64,000 bases of DNA from Lachnospiraceae bacterium (GCA_022792535.1 JAAWBG010000021.1:1-64000); one strand, 5' to 3'. Positions 38,800 to 48,827 are shown, numbered from the stretch's first letter. The notes: generated from the sequence alone by a model not told the origin. Translations and numbers: made by a program.

Positions 38800-39075
38800 A
38801 TGCGTATAGAAGCATATAATCAAATCAGTCAAGTTTATAGTACTGCAAAAGCTTCCAGAATTAAAGGCACCGAAAGCGTCAGTAAACGAGATGAGGTGCA
38901 GATTTCACGAGCAGGAAGAGATTACCAAGTTGCAAAGCAAGCGGTAGCAGAGACTTCTGATATCCGGGAAGACAAAGTTGCTGCATTGAAAAACAGTATT
39001 GCTTCTGGGAACTACAAAGTGGAAACAGGAGATTTTGCCTTCAAATTAATAGAAAAATATGAAGCATATTTTTAG
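38800..39075 (+). CDS. flgM: Anti-sigma-28 factor FlgM
   Basis: A 91-residue protein that holds sigma-28 inactive until the hook is complete and FlgM is exported. The C-terminal half has the conserved DKVAALKNSIASGNYKV ... FAFKLIEKY sigma-binding helices; the N-terminal half has the DEVQIS motif typical of Firmicutes FlgM. The start follows AAAGGAG. It is the first gene after the sigma-28 promoter. Confidence 0.92.
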   Translation: MRIEAYNQISQVYSTAKASRIKGTESVSKRDEVQISRAGRDYQVAKQAVAETSDIREDKVAALKNSIASGNYKVETGDFAFKLIEKYEAYF

Positions 39076-39090
39076 AAATGAGGTATTCGT

Positions 39091-39603
39091 GTGGCTAGTT
39101 TGATGGAAGATTTTATGGATATCTTGGAGAGAGAGAACGGGGAATATGAGCGTCTGACAGAGCTGTCTCAGGAAAAAAGGCAGATTATTATTGACGGGAA
39201 TATCCCCGCTCTGGAAGAGATTACGAATCGTGAGCAGGAAGTAACCAGTATTCTCAAGAATTTGGAAAATAAAAGAGAAGAAGTTGTCAATGATATGTCT
39301 ATCGTACTTAGTAAGAAGCCAGAGGAACTGACGGTTACTAATATGATAGCCTTTTTAAATAAACAGCCGAAAGAGCAGCAGAAATTAATGGAATTGAAGG
39401 AAAAACTGCATCATACTTTAAGTAAGATGGCAGAGATCAATGGACAGAATGAAGTTTTGCTGAAACATGCCATAGAGATGGCAGAGTTTGACCTTACATT
39501 ATTCAAGAGCCTGCGCCAGGCTCCGGTTACCGCCAATTACGATAAACGGGCCAATAATACCGGCGACCTGCTGGGCAGCAGCGGATTTGACGCAAAGCAA
39601 TAG
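39091..39603 (+). CDS. flgN: Flagellar export chaperone FlgN
   Basis: A 170-residue, almost fully helical protein; FlgN binds the hook-filament junction proteins FlgK and FlgL and guides them to export. The start is GTG after TGAGGTA. Its place between flgM and flgK and the long amphipathic helices (about 1-130) support the call; the tail near 145-170 is Gly/Asn-rich. Confidence 0.85.
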   Translation: MASLMEDFMDILERENGEYERLTELSQEKRQIIIDGNIPALEEITNREQEVTSILKNLENKREEVVNDMSIVLSKKPEELTVTNMIAFLNKQPKEQQKLMELKEKLHHTLSKMAEINGQNEVLLKHAIEMAEFDLTLFKSLRQAPVTANYDKRANNTGDLLGSSGFDAKQ

Positions 39604-39688
39604 AAGGATATCAACAGAAGTGAATATAATGATGGTGATGATAAGATAGAGATGCGGAATGAGATAACAACAGAAGGAGAAGACAGAT

Positions 39689-41383
39689 ATGGCAAATGGA
39701 ATGGGAAGTTTGTATATTGGTGCATCTGGACTGCAGAACAGTCAAAGTGCATTAAATACTACAGCCAATAACCTTGCAAATGCAGATACGAAAGGGTATG
39801 TAAGGCAGCAGGTATTATTCGCAGATCGGAATTATGTGAATTTCAAGGAGTCAGCTATCAGCAAACAGCAGGCAGGATTGGGTTTAGCGATTGCTGACGT
39901 GGTACATACCAGAGATTATTTTTTAGATAAATACTATCGGACAGAAAATGGACGCCAGTCTTTTTATGAGACCAACTATCTGGCAGTCAGAGACGTGGAA
40001 GACGCTTTTCAGGAATTAGAAGGAGAGACCTATCAGAAGACTTTAGAGAATTTCTGGGACTGTTTTGCAGAGTTTAAAAAGGGTCCCAATACAGAAGTAT
40101 ATCAGAATCTGGTGATACAGAAGGCCACGATTTTTATCGAGAGAAGCCAGGCTGTTTACCAGAATATGAAGGAGTATCAGGAGCGGATCAATATTAAGGT
40201 GAAAGAGGGTATTGACCGAATCAATGAACTAGGGCATACAATTCAGAAGTTAAATCAGGAGATTATGAGGATTGAATCCGGCGGTGTGGAGACAGCTATG
40301 ACCTTGCGGGATGAGAGGGACAATGCGCTGGATGAATTGTCCTCTCTTGCGAAAGTTGACTTTAAGGAAGACGTCAATGGAGCAGTGCGGGTGCGGTTGG
40401 AGAATGTGGAATTCCTGGATGAAATTCATGTATTTGAGGTGGAAGGCGTCAAGGATGATATTACTGGATTTATCACACCTGTATGGCCCCAGCTGTCTGA
40501 CAGAGGAAAAGACGACTATGTGCCGATGTTTAATTTTACTTTGGATATTTCGCCGGAGTTTAATACAGATATCGGAACCTTGAAGGCATTGGTATTATCT
40601 AGAGGAGATCATGTTGGAACTTACCGGGATGTAACTGGTGTTCCGGCAGATAAGTATAACGACGGGGCGGGCATGTCCACCATGCTTTCGGCAGAAGCAG
40701 AATTGGATCAGATGATTCACGAAATAGTAACAGCCATCAATGATATTTTCAGTCCCACCACAACAAAGAGTTTTACCGGGGTGGACGGAACGATATATAA
40801 TAACGTGAAAGTTTGGGATGAGGAAAAGGGGTGTCTTGGAAAAGACGGAGAGAAACCTGGACGGGAATTATTTTCAAGACGGGGATGCGAGCGCTATACA
40901 GCGGTGACTGCTACAGATGGAGAAACTTATTACGTATATAATGAAGAAGATTCTGTAGACAATTCCAAACTGTATACGCTTCAGAACCTTACAGTGAATC
41001 CAGACCTGCTTCAGTTAGAATCAGGACTTCCCCATTTGGATAAGACAGGTCAGCCTGCTTGGGATATGGCAAAAGAGCTGGTGGATGTATGGGATAAGAA
41101 ACAGTATCTTGTCAATGCCAATGACACCAACCCTTGTGATTTTAAGGGATATTATCAGAGAATGATGGATGGAATCGGCACAAAAGGTACGGTATATATG
41201 GGCCTTGCCAATGATTTGGAAGGGGAAGTTGCCAGTATAGAAAACAGCAGACAGCAGGTATTTGGCGTATCTTCAGATGAAGAGCTGCAGAACATGATCA
41301 AATATCAGAGTGCATACAATGCATCCAGCCGGTTTATCAATGTAATTTCTGAGATGTTAGAACATCTTATAACTCAGTTATAG
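39689..41383 (+). CDS. flgK: Flagellar hook-associated protein FlgK (first copy)
   Basis: HAP1 joins hook to filament. The 564-residue protein has the N-terminal rod motif GSLYIGASGLQNSQSALNTTANNLANADTKGYVRQ and the C-terminal helix YQSAYNASSRFINVISEMLEHL, which pack together in the axial structure. The variable part between is about 400 residues. The start follows AGAAGGAG. A second FlgK-like gene follows 16 bp later. Confidence 0.93.
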   Translation: MANGMGSLYIGASGLQNSQSALNTTANNLANADTKGYVRQQVLFADRNYVNFKESAISKQQAGLGLAIADVVHTRDYFLDKYYRTENGRQSFYETNYLAVRDVEDAFQELEGETYQKTLENFWDCFAEFKKGPNTEVYQNLVIQKATIFIERSQAVYQNMKEYQERINIKVKEGIDRINELGHTIQKLNQEIMRIESGGVETAMTLRDERDNALDELSSLAKVDFKEDVNGAVRVRLENVEFLDEIHVFEVEGVKDDITGFITPVWPQLSDRGKDDYVPMFNFTLDISPEFNTDIGTLKALVLSRGDHVGTYRDVTGVPADKYNDGAGMSTMLSAEAELDQMIHEIVTAINDIFSPTTTKSFTGVDGTIYNNVKVWDEEKGCLGKDGEKPGRELFSRRGCERYTAVTATDGETYYVYNEEDSVDNSKLYTLQNLTVNPDLLQLESGLPHLDKTGQPAWDMAKELVDVWDKKQYLVNANDTNPCDFKGYYQRMMDGIGTKGTVYMGLANDLEGEVASIENSRQQVFGVSSDEELQNMIKYQSAYNASSRFINVISEMLEHLITQL

Positions 41384-41399
41384 CGATAGGAGGAAGAAT

Positions 41400-43238
41400 A
41401 TGCCATCAACATTTTTTGGATTGACAATTGCAGGGTCTGCATTGAATTCCTTTCATGCGGCAACCAACACTGTTGCAAATAATATTTCAAATGTAAATAC
41501 CAAGGGCTACAGCCGTCAGGAAGCAGTTCGAATTGCCGCAGAGGCCCTTCGGGTGAATCAACGGTATGGTATGGCTGGAAGCGGTGTAACCACTACAGAA
41601 ATCATACAGAAGCGGGATTTTTACTATGATGTAAAATACTGGGAAAATAATGCCAGAGTGGGCATGTATGATACAAAATTATATGGCGTACAGCAGATTG
41701 AAGATTTTTTGAAAGACGATGATGCAGTAAAAGGATTTCAAACCATTTTGGATGAAATGTTCGGCGCTCTGGAAGAATTGAAGAAAACGCCGGAAAGTTT
41801 GGATGCCAGACAGGCGTTTATCAGTAAATCACAGAATTTTACAAATTTTTTCCACAGCATGAGTATAGGATTGACCAGGATTCAGGAAGATTTTAACCAG
41901 GAGATTGCTACTCAGGTAGAGAAGATCAATTCTATTGCACAGAAAATCGCATTGTTAAACAGACAGATCAATGTAATTGAACTTCAGGGAGTTCATGCCA
42001 ACGAGCTGCGGGATCAACGGGCCCTTTTGGTGGATGAACTTTCAGAACTGGTACCGGTGGAAGTGGAAGAGACGAAAGTTGTCAACAGCAACTACCCAGA
42101 TATGTATACAGGCGGTACCAACTATATACTGAAGATCAATGGACAGACTTTGGTGGACAGCTTTGAATACAACACATTGGTGTGCAGAGCCAGAGAAGAA
42201 AAAGTGAATCAGTCAGATGCGGAAGGCTTGTATGATATTTACTGGGAGAGAAACGACGTTCCCTTTAACCCTGCAAGCAGAACCTGCGAAGGAAGGCTGA
42301 AAGCCTTGTTTGAGGTTCGCGATGGAAATAATAATGAAGCCTTCCAGGGCGTGGTAGAATCCGTGACCAGTGGAAATGGCGGCGATATCGTCACAATAAA
42401 ATATCCAAGCATTACCAATGTAAACGAGATGACCATGAATTCAGAGGGAATCATTACCATCAACAATAAACAGTATGCGTATACTGGATTCAGTTATGAT
42501 TCTGAAAATCAGACTTATCAATTCCAGCTGAAAGCTGTCATGTCTCAGGAAGATCAGGCTAAGATCCTGGAACGGAAGGCTATTATAGGAACCAATATTG
42601 ACGCTATGGGAATTCCTTACTATCAGGCCCAGACCAATAAATTTATCCGGGAATTTGCAAAACAGTTTAACGAGATACACAGACAGGGAGTAGATTTAAA
42701 AGGGGAAGACGGCGTGTCTTTCTTTACAGCAGAAAATAAAGCAGACGGCAGCGAATGGGACTTTTCTGACTACCATGCTCAGGGAAATGACACCATAAAT
42801 AATGCAGATGGCAATTATTATTATCTGCTGACAGCGGAGAATTTTAAAGTGTCGGGCGTTTTAGAGCGAGATCCCAACAAAGTGGTTACCATGTATAAGA
42901 GCGACGTACCAGATGATGTGGCAGATCAGGCCATTGTGGATAAGATGCTTACCTTAAAGAGTGATGTGAAAATGTTCCGGGGCGTAGGGGCAAGCTCTTT
43001 CCTGGATTGTCTGATCAGTGACAATACTGTGGATGTTGAGAAATCAAAGCTCTTTTTGCAAAATTATACCAATATTTCCGAGACGATTCTTCAGAAACGG
43101 ATGTCTATTTCCGGCGTGGATGAAGATGAGGAAGCATTGGATATGTTAAAATTCCAGAATGCATATAATCTGGCGTCCAGAATGATACAGACAATGACGG
43201 AAATGTACGATCGTCTGATTCTGGAAACCGGCGTATAA
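41400..43238 (+). CDS. flgK: Flagellar hook-associated protein FlgK (second copy)
   Basis: A 612-residue paralogue of the preceding protein. It has its own terminal motifs, FFGLTIAGSALNSFHAATNTVANNISNVNTKGYSRQ and DMLKFQNAYNLASRMIQTMTEMYDRL. The middle part differs strongly from the first copy and is about 50 residues longer. Two FlgK-like genes in tandem are found in several Lachnospiraceae. One could act as the hook-filament junction and the other as an added adaptor. The start follows AGGAGGAAG. Confidence 0.9.
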   Translation: MPSTFFGLTIAGSALNSFHAATNTVANNISNVNTKGYSRQEAVRIAAEALRVNQRYGMAGSGVTTTEIIQKRDFYYDVKYWENNARVGMYDTKLYGVQQIEDFLKDDDAVKGFQTILDEMFGALEELKKTPESLDARQAFISKSQNFTNFFHSMSIGLTRIQEDFNQEIATQVEKINSIAQKIALLNRQINVIELQGVHANELRDQRALLVDELSELVPVEVEETKVVNSNYPDMYTGGTNYILKINGQTLVDSFEYNTLVCRAREEKVNQSDAEGLYDIYWERNDVPFNPASRTCEGRLKALFEVRDGNNNEAFQGVVESVTSGNGGDIVTIKYPSITNVNEMTMNSEGIITINNKQYAYTGFSYDSENQTYQFQLKAVMSQEDQAKILERKAIIGTNIDAMGIPYYQAQTNKFIREFAKQFNEIHRQGVDLKGEDGVSFFTAENKADGSEWDFSDYHAQGNDTINNADGNYYYLLTAENFKVSGVLERDPNKVVTMYKSDVPDDVADQAIVDKMLTLKSDVKMFRGVGASSFLDCLISDNTVDVEKSKLFLQNYTNISETILQKRMSISGVDEDEEALDMLKFQNAYNLASRMIQTMTEMYDRLILETGV

Positions 43239-43252
43239 GGAGGTCTATCATT

Positions 43253-44803
43253 ATGATGCGAGTAACGAACAGCATGATCAGCAGAAACAGCATGAAAAAT
43301 ATGAACAACAATAAAATAAATGTAGATACATTGAATACCCAGATGACGACCCAGAAGAAGATCGACCGTCCATCAGATGATCCTATTATAGCGATCCGGG
43401 CACTTCGGCTGCGGAGTAATCTGAATGAATTAAACCAGTATTATGAGAGAAATATTCCAGACGCCCAGTCATGGCTGGAGATCACCGAAGGCGCATTGAA
43501 GAACATGGAAGCAATTCTGGAAAATATTTATGTAAAATGTGTGGATGGTTCCACAGATGTAAAGACTCAGGAAGACCGTGCAGCTATCTTAAAGGACCTT
43601 CAGTCTCTGCGGAAACAAGTATATGCAGAAGGAAATGCAGACTGTGCAGGAAGAAGCGTATTTACCGGCTATAAGACCAACAGCCAGCTTACCTTTTTGA
43701 AAGATGATAAAGATATTACTTATCAGATTACGGAACCAGTCTCTTATGAGGATATCGAAGAAAAACGCTATTACAGCAATCTTGTGACGGTGCCAAACAC
43801 TCCAGGGGAGGTTCAGCCAGGCGCGCCGGGCGAGGGAGTGGATATTAATGATATGCCAAAAGAGCATGTATTTAAGCGGGTTCGGTTATCCTATGAAGGC
43901 ATGGAGACCATGAATGCCAATGACATCAAGATTATAGATGCCAATGGAACAGCAAGCAATCTGAATAACTTTATGTTTTCCACAGAGAATGGAGATGCCC
44001 TAGCAACCGTAACCACCAACCTGTCTTATGCTGATTGGGAGAAAAACGGATTTCCCATTGGAGACAGTGAAGTGATCTTTTTCAAGGAAACCGGAGAGCT
44101 GGTTTTCGGAGAGAATATTGCCACTTACGTCAACAGTCAGAAATCTCAGCTGAACGTTACCTACACGAAACAGGGCTTCAATGAAGGGGAGATTCGACCG
44201 GAACATTATTTTGACTGTACGAATGTTACAGATAAGGATAACCCTATCAATTATGTGAAGGAGAATCAAGAGATCAAATTTACAGTGGCCTTTAAACAAG
44301 AGCTTACGGTAAATACCCAGGCCAGCGATGTGCTGGACGCTTCTATCGGACGGGACGTGGATGAACTGACCAATGCAGTTCAGGCGGCGATCGCAGCTCA
44401 CGATAAGGTGGATAAATTAAAAGCAATGAAAGAGGAACAGCAGTATTCCGATGAGAATTCTCAAAAAGCGCTGGCTCAGTGGATTGAGGCGGCTGAGAAA
44501 GAGGCAGTCTATGCAGACGATAATATGCAGAAGATATATGCCAGAGGAGTAACGAAATTCCAGAATTACAAAGACCGGGTGAAACTTGCCAGAACAGATT
44601 TAGGAAGCCGGGAGAACCGGCTGCAGCTTACAGAGAACAGAATGTCGAATCAGCAGTCCACCTTTGAACAGTTAAAATCTAGAAATGAAGATATGGAGCT
44701 GTCAGATATTATTATTGAATACACAGCAGCTTACAATGCTTACCAGGCTTCTTTGCAAGCCTCTGCCAAAGCAAATGGACAGACGTTGTTGAACTATCTG
44801 TAG
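43253..44803 (+). CDS. flgL: Flagellar hook-associated protein FlgL
   Basis: HAP3, the second junction protein. The 516-residue protein begins MRVTNSMISRNSMKNMNNNK after one extra Met, contains the PSDDPIIAIRALRLRSNLNELNQY segment shared with flagellin, and ends with LSDIIIEYTAAYNAYQASLQASAKANGQTLLNYL. It is longer than the enteric protein because of a large central domain (about 140-380). The start follows AAGGAGG. Confidence 0.93.
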   Translation: MMRVTNSMISRNSMKNMNNNKINVDTLNTQMTTQKKIDRPSDDPIIAIRALRLRSNLNELNQYYERNIPDAQSWLEITEGALKNMEAILENIYVKCVDGSTDVKTQEDRAAILKDLQSLRKQVYAEGNADCAGRSVFTGYKTNSQLTFLKDDKDITYQITEPVSYEDIEEKRYYSNLVTVPNTPGEVQPGAPGEGVDINDMPKEHVFKRVRLSYEGMETMNANDIKIIDANGTASNLNNFMFSTENGDALATVTTNLSYADWEKNGFPIGDSEVIFFKETGELVFGENIATYVNSQKSQLNVTYTKQGFNEGEIRPEHYFDCTNVTDKDNPINYVKENQEIKFTVAFKQELTVNTQASDVLDASIGRDVDELTNAVQAAIAAHDKVDKLKAMKEEQQYSDENSQKALAQWIEAAEKEAVYADDNMQKIYARGVTKFQNYKDRVKLARTDLGSRENRLQLTENRMSNQQSTFEQLKSRNEDMELSDIIIEYTAAYNAYQASLQASAKANGQTLLNYL

Positions 44804-44831
44804 GGAAATCAAAAAAAGCTGGAGGAATAAG

Positions 44832-45296
44832 ATGCAGGTTGAAACAAGATTGTTTGGAGAGATAGAGCTAGAAGAAGAGAAAGTGATCTTTTTTGAAAAG
44901 GGAATTATTGGATTTCCTGATTGCCAAAAGTTCACCTTGATCTATGATGAGAAAGAAGATGGCAGCCATGGCGGGATTGGCTGGCTCCAGTCCTTGGATG
45001 AGCCCACCTTCGCCCTTCCGGTAATGGACCCTCTTCTGGTTAAGGAAGACTACAATCCTCAGGTGGAAGATGAAGTATTAAAACATCTTGGCAATCTTAC
45101 GGAAGAGAATACTTATGTTTTGGTAACAGTGACAGCCACAGAAGATATCACGAAATTAAGCGTGAATTTAAAAGCACCCATTGTGATCAATGCAGATGAA
45201 CGGAAAGCACACCAGATCATTGTGGAAGACGACTTCCCAGTGAAATTTGCAATTTACGAGATTTTACAGGCAAAAAAAGAAAAGGCGGGTGAATAG
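44832..45296 (+). CDS. fliW: Flagellar assembly factor FliW
   Basis: FliW binds flagellin in the cytoplasm and, when free, binds CsrA and blocks its repression of flagellin translation. The 154-residue protein has the [22 protein letters not shown] start region and the [28 protein letters not shown] block typical of FliW. csrA starts 1 bp after its stop. The start follows GGAGGAATAAG. Confidence 0.95.
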   Translation: MQVETRLFGEIELEEEKVIFFEKGIIGFPDCQKFTLIYDEKEDGSHGGIGWLQSLDEPTFALPVMDPLLVKEDYNPQVEDEVLKHLGNLTEENTYVLVTVTATEDITKLSVNLKAPIVINADERKAHQIIVEDDFPVKFAIYEILQAKKEKAGE

Positions 45297-45297
45297 G

Positions 45298-45513
45298 ATG
45301 CTGGCATTGACCAGAAAAAAAGGAGAATCCATCATTTTAAATAATGATATCGAGATCAGTATATTAGAGCTGCGGGGAGATCAGGTAAAGATTGGGATCA
45401 ATGCACCCAAAGAAGTGCCAGTGTACCGCAAGGAAGTATATCTTCAGATCCAGAAAGAAAATGAGGCGGCGCTGTCAGTAGACAGTCTTGCAGCCTTGCG
45501 GGATATTCTATAA
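45298..45513 (+). CDS. csrA: Carbon storage regulator / translational repressor CsrA
   Basis: A 71-residue RNA-binding dimer that binds GGA motifs in hairpin loops near ribosome sites and represses flagellin in Firmicutes. The sequence [24 protein letters not shown] with [19 protein letters not shown] is typical, including Leu4, Arg6 and the C-terminal Arg that contact RNA. I chose ATG 45298; a longer in-frame start at 45247 lies inside fliW. The overlap-free coupling to fliW fits the FliW-CsrA partner switch. Candidate targets with GGA hairpins in this window are the flagellin leader and the rfbH leader. Confidence 0.95.
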   Translation: MLALTRKKGESIILNNDIEISILELRGDQVKIGINAPKEVPVYRKEVYLQIQKENEAALSVDSLAALRDIL

Positions 45514-45613
45514 ATATCAGTTAATTAGATGATGGTTCTTAATTTTTTTCGCCAGGGGACCGATATAGAGATAAGAGAATATAACGGTCAGGTTTCACAT
45601 GGAGGTGATAGGA

Positions 45614-46051
45614 ATGGAAGTTCGAAAAGTAAATACACCATCCGCGTCTTATCAGGGAAGTGGACCGGAGGTGGCTGTAAAGCAGGAGGTAACGGTCAAG
45701 CAGGAGCCTGCGAAGAGAGCTGAAGTAGTTCAGACAGAAAAGAAAAGCCCTTCGCAGCCAGCAGCTGTCTCAGAGAATCCTGCAATTTCAGGAGAAGAAA
45801 AACAGAATCCCATAGAATCAAAGGAAATGTCCCAGAAGAACGGCATGAAACGCGCAGTGGAAGAGGTAAACCGGAAGGCGAAGAATTCAGAACTTATCTT
45901 TGGAATTCATGACGCCACTAACCGGGTGACCATCAAAGTAGTAGATAAGGGCACAAAGGAAGTAATTCGGGAATTTCCCCCGGAAGAGACTTTGGATATG
46001 ATTGCAAAGGTATGGGAATTAGCCGGAATCATGATAGATGAAAGGGGATAG
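45614..46051 (+). CDS. flaG: FlaG family flagellar protein
   Basis: A 145-residue protein with a low-complexity Glu/Gln/Pro first half and a conserved C-terminal FlaG domain (about 78-145: AVEEVNRKAKNSELIFGIHD ... VIREFPPEETLDMIAKVWELAG). FlaG influences filament length in other bacteria. ATG 45614 was chosen because a perfect GGAGGTGAT precedes it; an in-frame ATG at 45599 overlaps that site. It lies before fliD as usual. Confidence 0.9.
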   Translation: MEVRKVNTPSASYQGSGPEVAVKQEVTVKQEPAKRAEVVQTEKKSPSQPAAVSENPAISGEEKQNPIESKEMSQKNGMKRAVEEVNRKAKNSELIFGIHDATNRVTIKVVDKGTKEVIREFPPEETLDMIAKVWELAGIMIDERG

Positions 46052-46062
46052 GAGGAAGAAAA

Positions 46063-47601
46063 ATGGCAATTAGAATCTCAGGATTGAATTCAGGACTTGA
46101 TACGGATTCTATCGTACAGGAACTGGTATCTGCATATCGTACAAAACAGGATAAATATACAAAGGCACAGACAAAACTTTCCTGGAAGCAGGATGCATGG
46201 AAAGAGATGAATACAAAGATTTACGATTTTTACAGTAAGACTCTTTCTAACCTGCGCCGGGTAGGTAACTTTAATAAGAAGACAACCACAGTATCTGACA
46301 GCACAAAGGCAACAGTAAGCGCTTCTTCCAGTGTTGTCAATGGAACACAGACTTTGAAGGTGAACAGACTTGCAAAGGCTGGATATCTCACAGGTACTAA
46401 GTTAACACGTGCAGATGGTGAGAAGATTACAAGGGATACTGCGTTATCAGATCTGGGTATCGCAGGCGGAAGTCTGAAACTGAAAGTGGGAAATGAGACA
46501 AAGACGGTCAATATTACCTCAGGTATGACGGTGAAAGACTTAAATGATGCATTGAAAGAGCAGGGAGTTAGCGCTAATTTCGATGCGGAACAGCAGAGGT
46601 TTTTCTTGAACTCTTCCGAGACAGGAGAAGGCCATGATTTTAATTTTGTGGTAGAGAATGGAGATCAGGCTTCTTATAATATTCTGAGTAAATTAGGCCT
46701 GGCCACAGAAGAGAATTATAAGGCGGCTACAGGCAGTACCAGCGTTGATTCAGATATGAACTTTGCTGTAAAAGAGAAAGCGCAGAATGCTCAGATTGTT
46801 TTGAATGGAGCAGTATTTGAGGGAGAGAGCAATAAATTCTCCATCAATGGATTGAATATTACCGCCACAGGCGTCAGTGAAGAGATGACAATTACCACTG
46901 CCACAGACGTGGATGGCATCTATAATATGGTCAAAGACTTCCTGAAAGAATACAATGAATTGGTGAATGCCATGGAAGCGGCTTATAATGCGCCTACTTC
47001 TAAGGGATATGAGCCTCTGACAGACGATGAAAAAGAGCAGATGTCGGATAAAGAGGTGGAGAAATGGGAAGCTAAGATTAAGGATTCCATTCTGCGAAGG
47101 GATGATACCTTACGTTCTGTATTAAGCGGAATGACTTCTAATATGTCAAAGAGCTTTGAAGTAAATGGCAAGAACTACAGCCTTGCTTCCTTTGGAATTA
47201 AGACAGCCGGCTATTTTAACGCCGCAGAGAATGAGTCTTACGCATATCACATTGACAATGATCCAGACGATTCTGTTTCATCTGCAAATGAAGATAAGCT
47301 GCGTAAAATGATTGAGGAAGATCCAGACACCGTGGCAAGTTTCTTTACTCAGCTTGCAACCAGCGTTTACGATAATCTCCATGAGAGAATGGGCTCTACA
47401 ACTTTGAGCAGTGCATACAAGGTATATAATGACAAGCAGATGAAGACCGAATATGACGAGTATACCAAGACAATCAAAAAATGGGAAGATAAGTTAAAAG
47501 ATATGGAAGATTATTATTACAAGAAATTCTCTGCAATGGAGGTTGCATTATCTAAACTTCAATCCCAGACCAATTCACTTTCTTCACTTTTGGGTGGCTG
47601 A
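46063..47601 (+). CDS. fliD: Flagellar filament cap protein FliD
   Basis: HAP2, which caps the filament and helps flagellin fold at the tip. The 512-residue protein has the FliD N-terminal motif IRISGLNSGLDTDSIVQELVSAYRTKQDK, the core KVNRLAKAGYLTG...TRD segment near 100-130, and a C-terminal coiled coil (about 465-512) ending in QTNSLSSLLGG. The start follows AGGAGGAAG. fliS follows 16 bp later. Confidence 0.94.
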   Translation: MAIRISGLNSGLDTDSIVQELVSAYRTKQDKYTKAQTKLSWKQDAWKEMNTKIYDFYSKTLSNLRRVGNFNKKTTTVSDSTKATVSASSSVVNGTQTLKVNRLAKAGYLTGTKLTRADGEKITRDTALSDLGIAGGSLKLKVGNETKTVNITSGMTVKDLNDALKEQGVSANFDAEQQRFFLNSSETGEGHDFNFVVENGDQASYNILSKLGLATEENYKAATGSTSVDSDMNFAVKEKAQNAQIVLNGAVFEGESNKFSINGLNITATGVSEEMTITTATDVDGIYNMVKDFLKEYNELVNAMEAAYNAPTSKGYEPLTDDEKEQMSDKEVEKWEAKIKDSILRRDDTLRSVLSGMTSNMSKSFEVNGKNYSLASFGIKTAGYFNAAENESYAYHIDNDPDDSVSSANEDKLRKMIEEDPDTVASFFTQLATSVYDNLHERMGSTTLSSAYKVYNDKQMKTEYDEYTKTIKKWEDKLKDMEDYYYKKFSAMEVALSKLQSQTNSLSSLLGG

Positions 47602-47617
47602 TAAGGAGGACATATAG

Positions 47618-48004
47618 GTGATAGCAAACAGAGGATACGATGCCTACGCGAAGAATAAGATTTTAACAGCTTCTCCTGCGGAGCTGACATTGATGTTGTA
47701 TGAAGGGGCAATTAAATTCTGTAATATTGCGATTGCCGCGGTTGAAGAAAAGGACATTGAGAAGGCACATATCAACATTACGAAAGTGGAAAATATTGTT
47801 TCAGAATTTATTGCAACGCTGGATCATAAATATCCGGTAGCGAAGGACTTTGAAAATGTTTATAATTACTTGCTGGAACGTTTGCTGGAGGCGAATTTGA
47901 AGAAAGATAAAGAGATTCTGGAAGAGGTCCTGAAGCATTTGCGTACCATGCGTGATACTTGGAAAGAAGTTATGGAGCAGAATAAGACTGCAAAGGCGAA
48001 CTAA
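47618..48004 (+). CDS. fliS: Flagellin export chaperone FliS
   Basis: FliS binds the C-terminus of flagellin to stop early polymerisation and guide export. The 128-residue protein has RGYDAYAKNKILTASPAELTLMLYEGAIKFCNIAI, the family hallmark. The start codon is GTG after AAGGAGG. The next gene begins 1 bp after its stop. Confidence 0.95.
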   Translation: MIANRGYDAYAKNKILTASPAELTLMLYEGAIKFCNIAIAAVEEKDIEKAHINITKVENIVSEFIATLDHKYPVAKDFENVYNYLLERLLEANLKKDKEILEEVLKHLRTMRDTWKEVMEQNKTAKAN

Positions 48005-48005
48005 T

Positions 48006-48482
48006 ATGGCAAATGAGTATTTAGATATTATGATTCAGAGCCTTCAGAAGAAAAAGAAGATTCTGGACGGAATTATTGAAAAGAATAAAGAACAACGTGA
48101 GATTCTGGAAAAAGAGGAACTGAATGCAGATGATTTTGAGCGGAATGTTCAGGAGAAAAGCGATCTGGTAGATCAGATTGAGATTCTCGATGAAGGTTTT
48201 GAAGAGTTATTCGGCCGGGTGAAAACTGTGGTGAAAGCTCATAAGCAGGAATACAGAGAAGAGATTGTGCTTATGCAGCAATTGATCACGGAGATTACGG
48301 AGAAATCTGTTACGATCCAGAGTGAGGAAATGCGTAACCGCAGAATGGTAGAGCTTCGTTTTTCCCAGGAGCGAAAGAAGATCCGGGAGAAGAAGAATAC
48401 CTCTGTGGTGGCAAATCAGTACTACAAAAATATGTCGAATCTGAATTATGTGGAGGCACAGTTTATGGATTCGAAAAAATGA
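48006..48482 (+). CDS. Helical flagellar chaperone-like protein (FlgN/FliT type)
   Basis: A 158-residue helical protein without a signal peptide or span. ATG 48006 was chosen; it begins ANEYLDIMIQSLQKKKKIL. Residues about 15-70 and 75-125 form charged helices, and the C-terminal part is basic. Its size, helical content and place right after fliS suggest a FliT- or FlgN-type export chaperone, but sequence identity is not clear enough to name it. It ends the operon started at 38706. Confidence 0.65.
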   Translation: MANEYLDIMIQSLQKKKKILDGIIEKNKEQREILEKEELNADDFERNVQEKSDLVDQIEILDEGFEELFGRVKTVVKAHKQEYREEIVLMQQLITEITEKSVTIQSEEMRNRRMVELRFSQERKKIREKKNTSVVANQYYKNMSNLNYVEAQFMDSKK

Positions 48483-48521
48483 TATGTGACAGAATGAAAA
48501 ATCAGAATAGATCACAAGGGG

Positions 48522-48662
48522 AAAGCCGGTGCAAAGAGATGCACCGGCTTTATAATCCTTCTGGAGCTATTAAGAAGAATCATTACATAGATTATACCTC
48601 ATATCTATGATAAATGAAAAGGGCAAAACATGACGCTTTTGGGAAAATTTTTAAAAATATAG
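48522..48662 (+). ncRNA. Candidate structured RNA unit 1 (two hairpins)
   Basis: Hairpin 1a pairs AAAGCCGGTGC (48522-48532) with GCACCGGCTTT (48541-48551). Hairpin 1b has stem CTTCT / AGAAG (48558-48562, 48573-48577) with outer TAAT/ATTA pairs and apical loop GGAGCTATTA. The tail carries TTATACCTC and AAAACATGACGCTTTT. Units 2 and 3 repeat this plan with different stem bases. It begins 40 bp after the last flagellar gene. Confidence 0.45.
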
Positions 48663-48665
48663 AGG

Positions 48666-48827
48666 AAAGCCGGTGCATATAAAACACCGGCTTTTGTGGT
48701 CCTCCCGGAGCTAAAGAAGAAGGACCACTATGTAAATTATACTCCTCACATATATAACAATTTAGAAAGGTAAAATATGACACTTTTAAGAAAAGTTTTT
48801 GAGAATTTTTTATGAAATTTAAAAAAA
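48666..48827 (+). ncRNA. Candidate structured RNA unit 2 (two hairpins)
   Basis: Hairpin 2a pairs AAAGCCGGTG (48666-48675) with CACCGGCTTT (48685-48694), followed by TTTT. Hairpin 2b has an 8-bp stem GTGGTCCT / AGGACCAC (48696-48703, 48721-48728) whose loop region holds CGGAGCTAAAG. The tail has TTATACTCCTC, ATATATAACAATT and AAAATATGACACTTTT. Confidence 0.45.

Noticed and set aside
45529..45723. 64-codon frame before flaG
   Set aside because: Overlaps the flaG ribosome site and coding region in another frame and has no ribosome site of its own.
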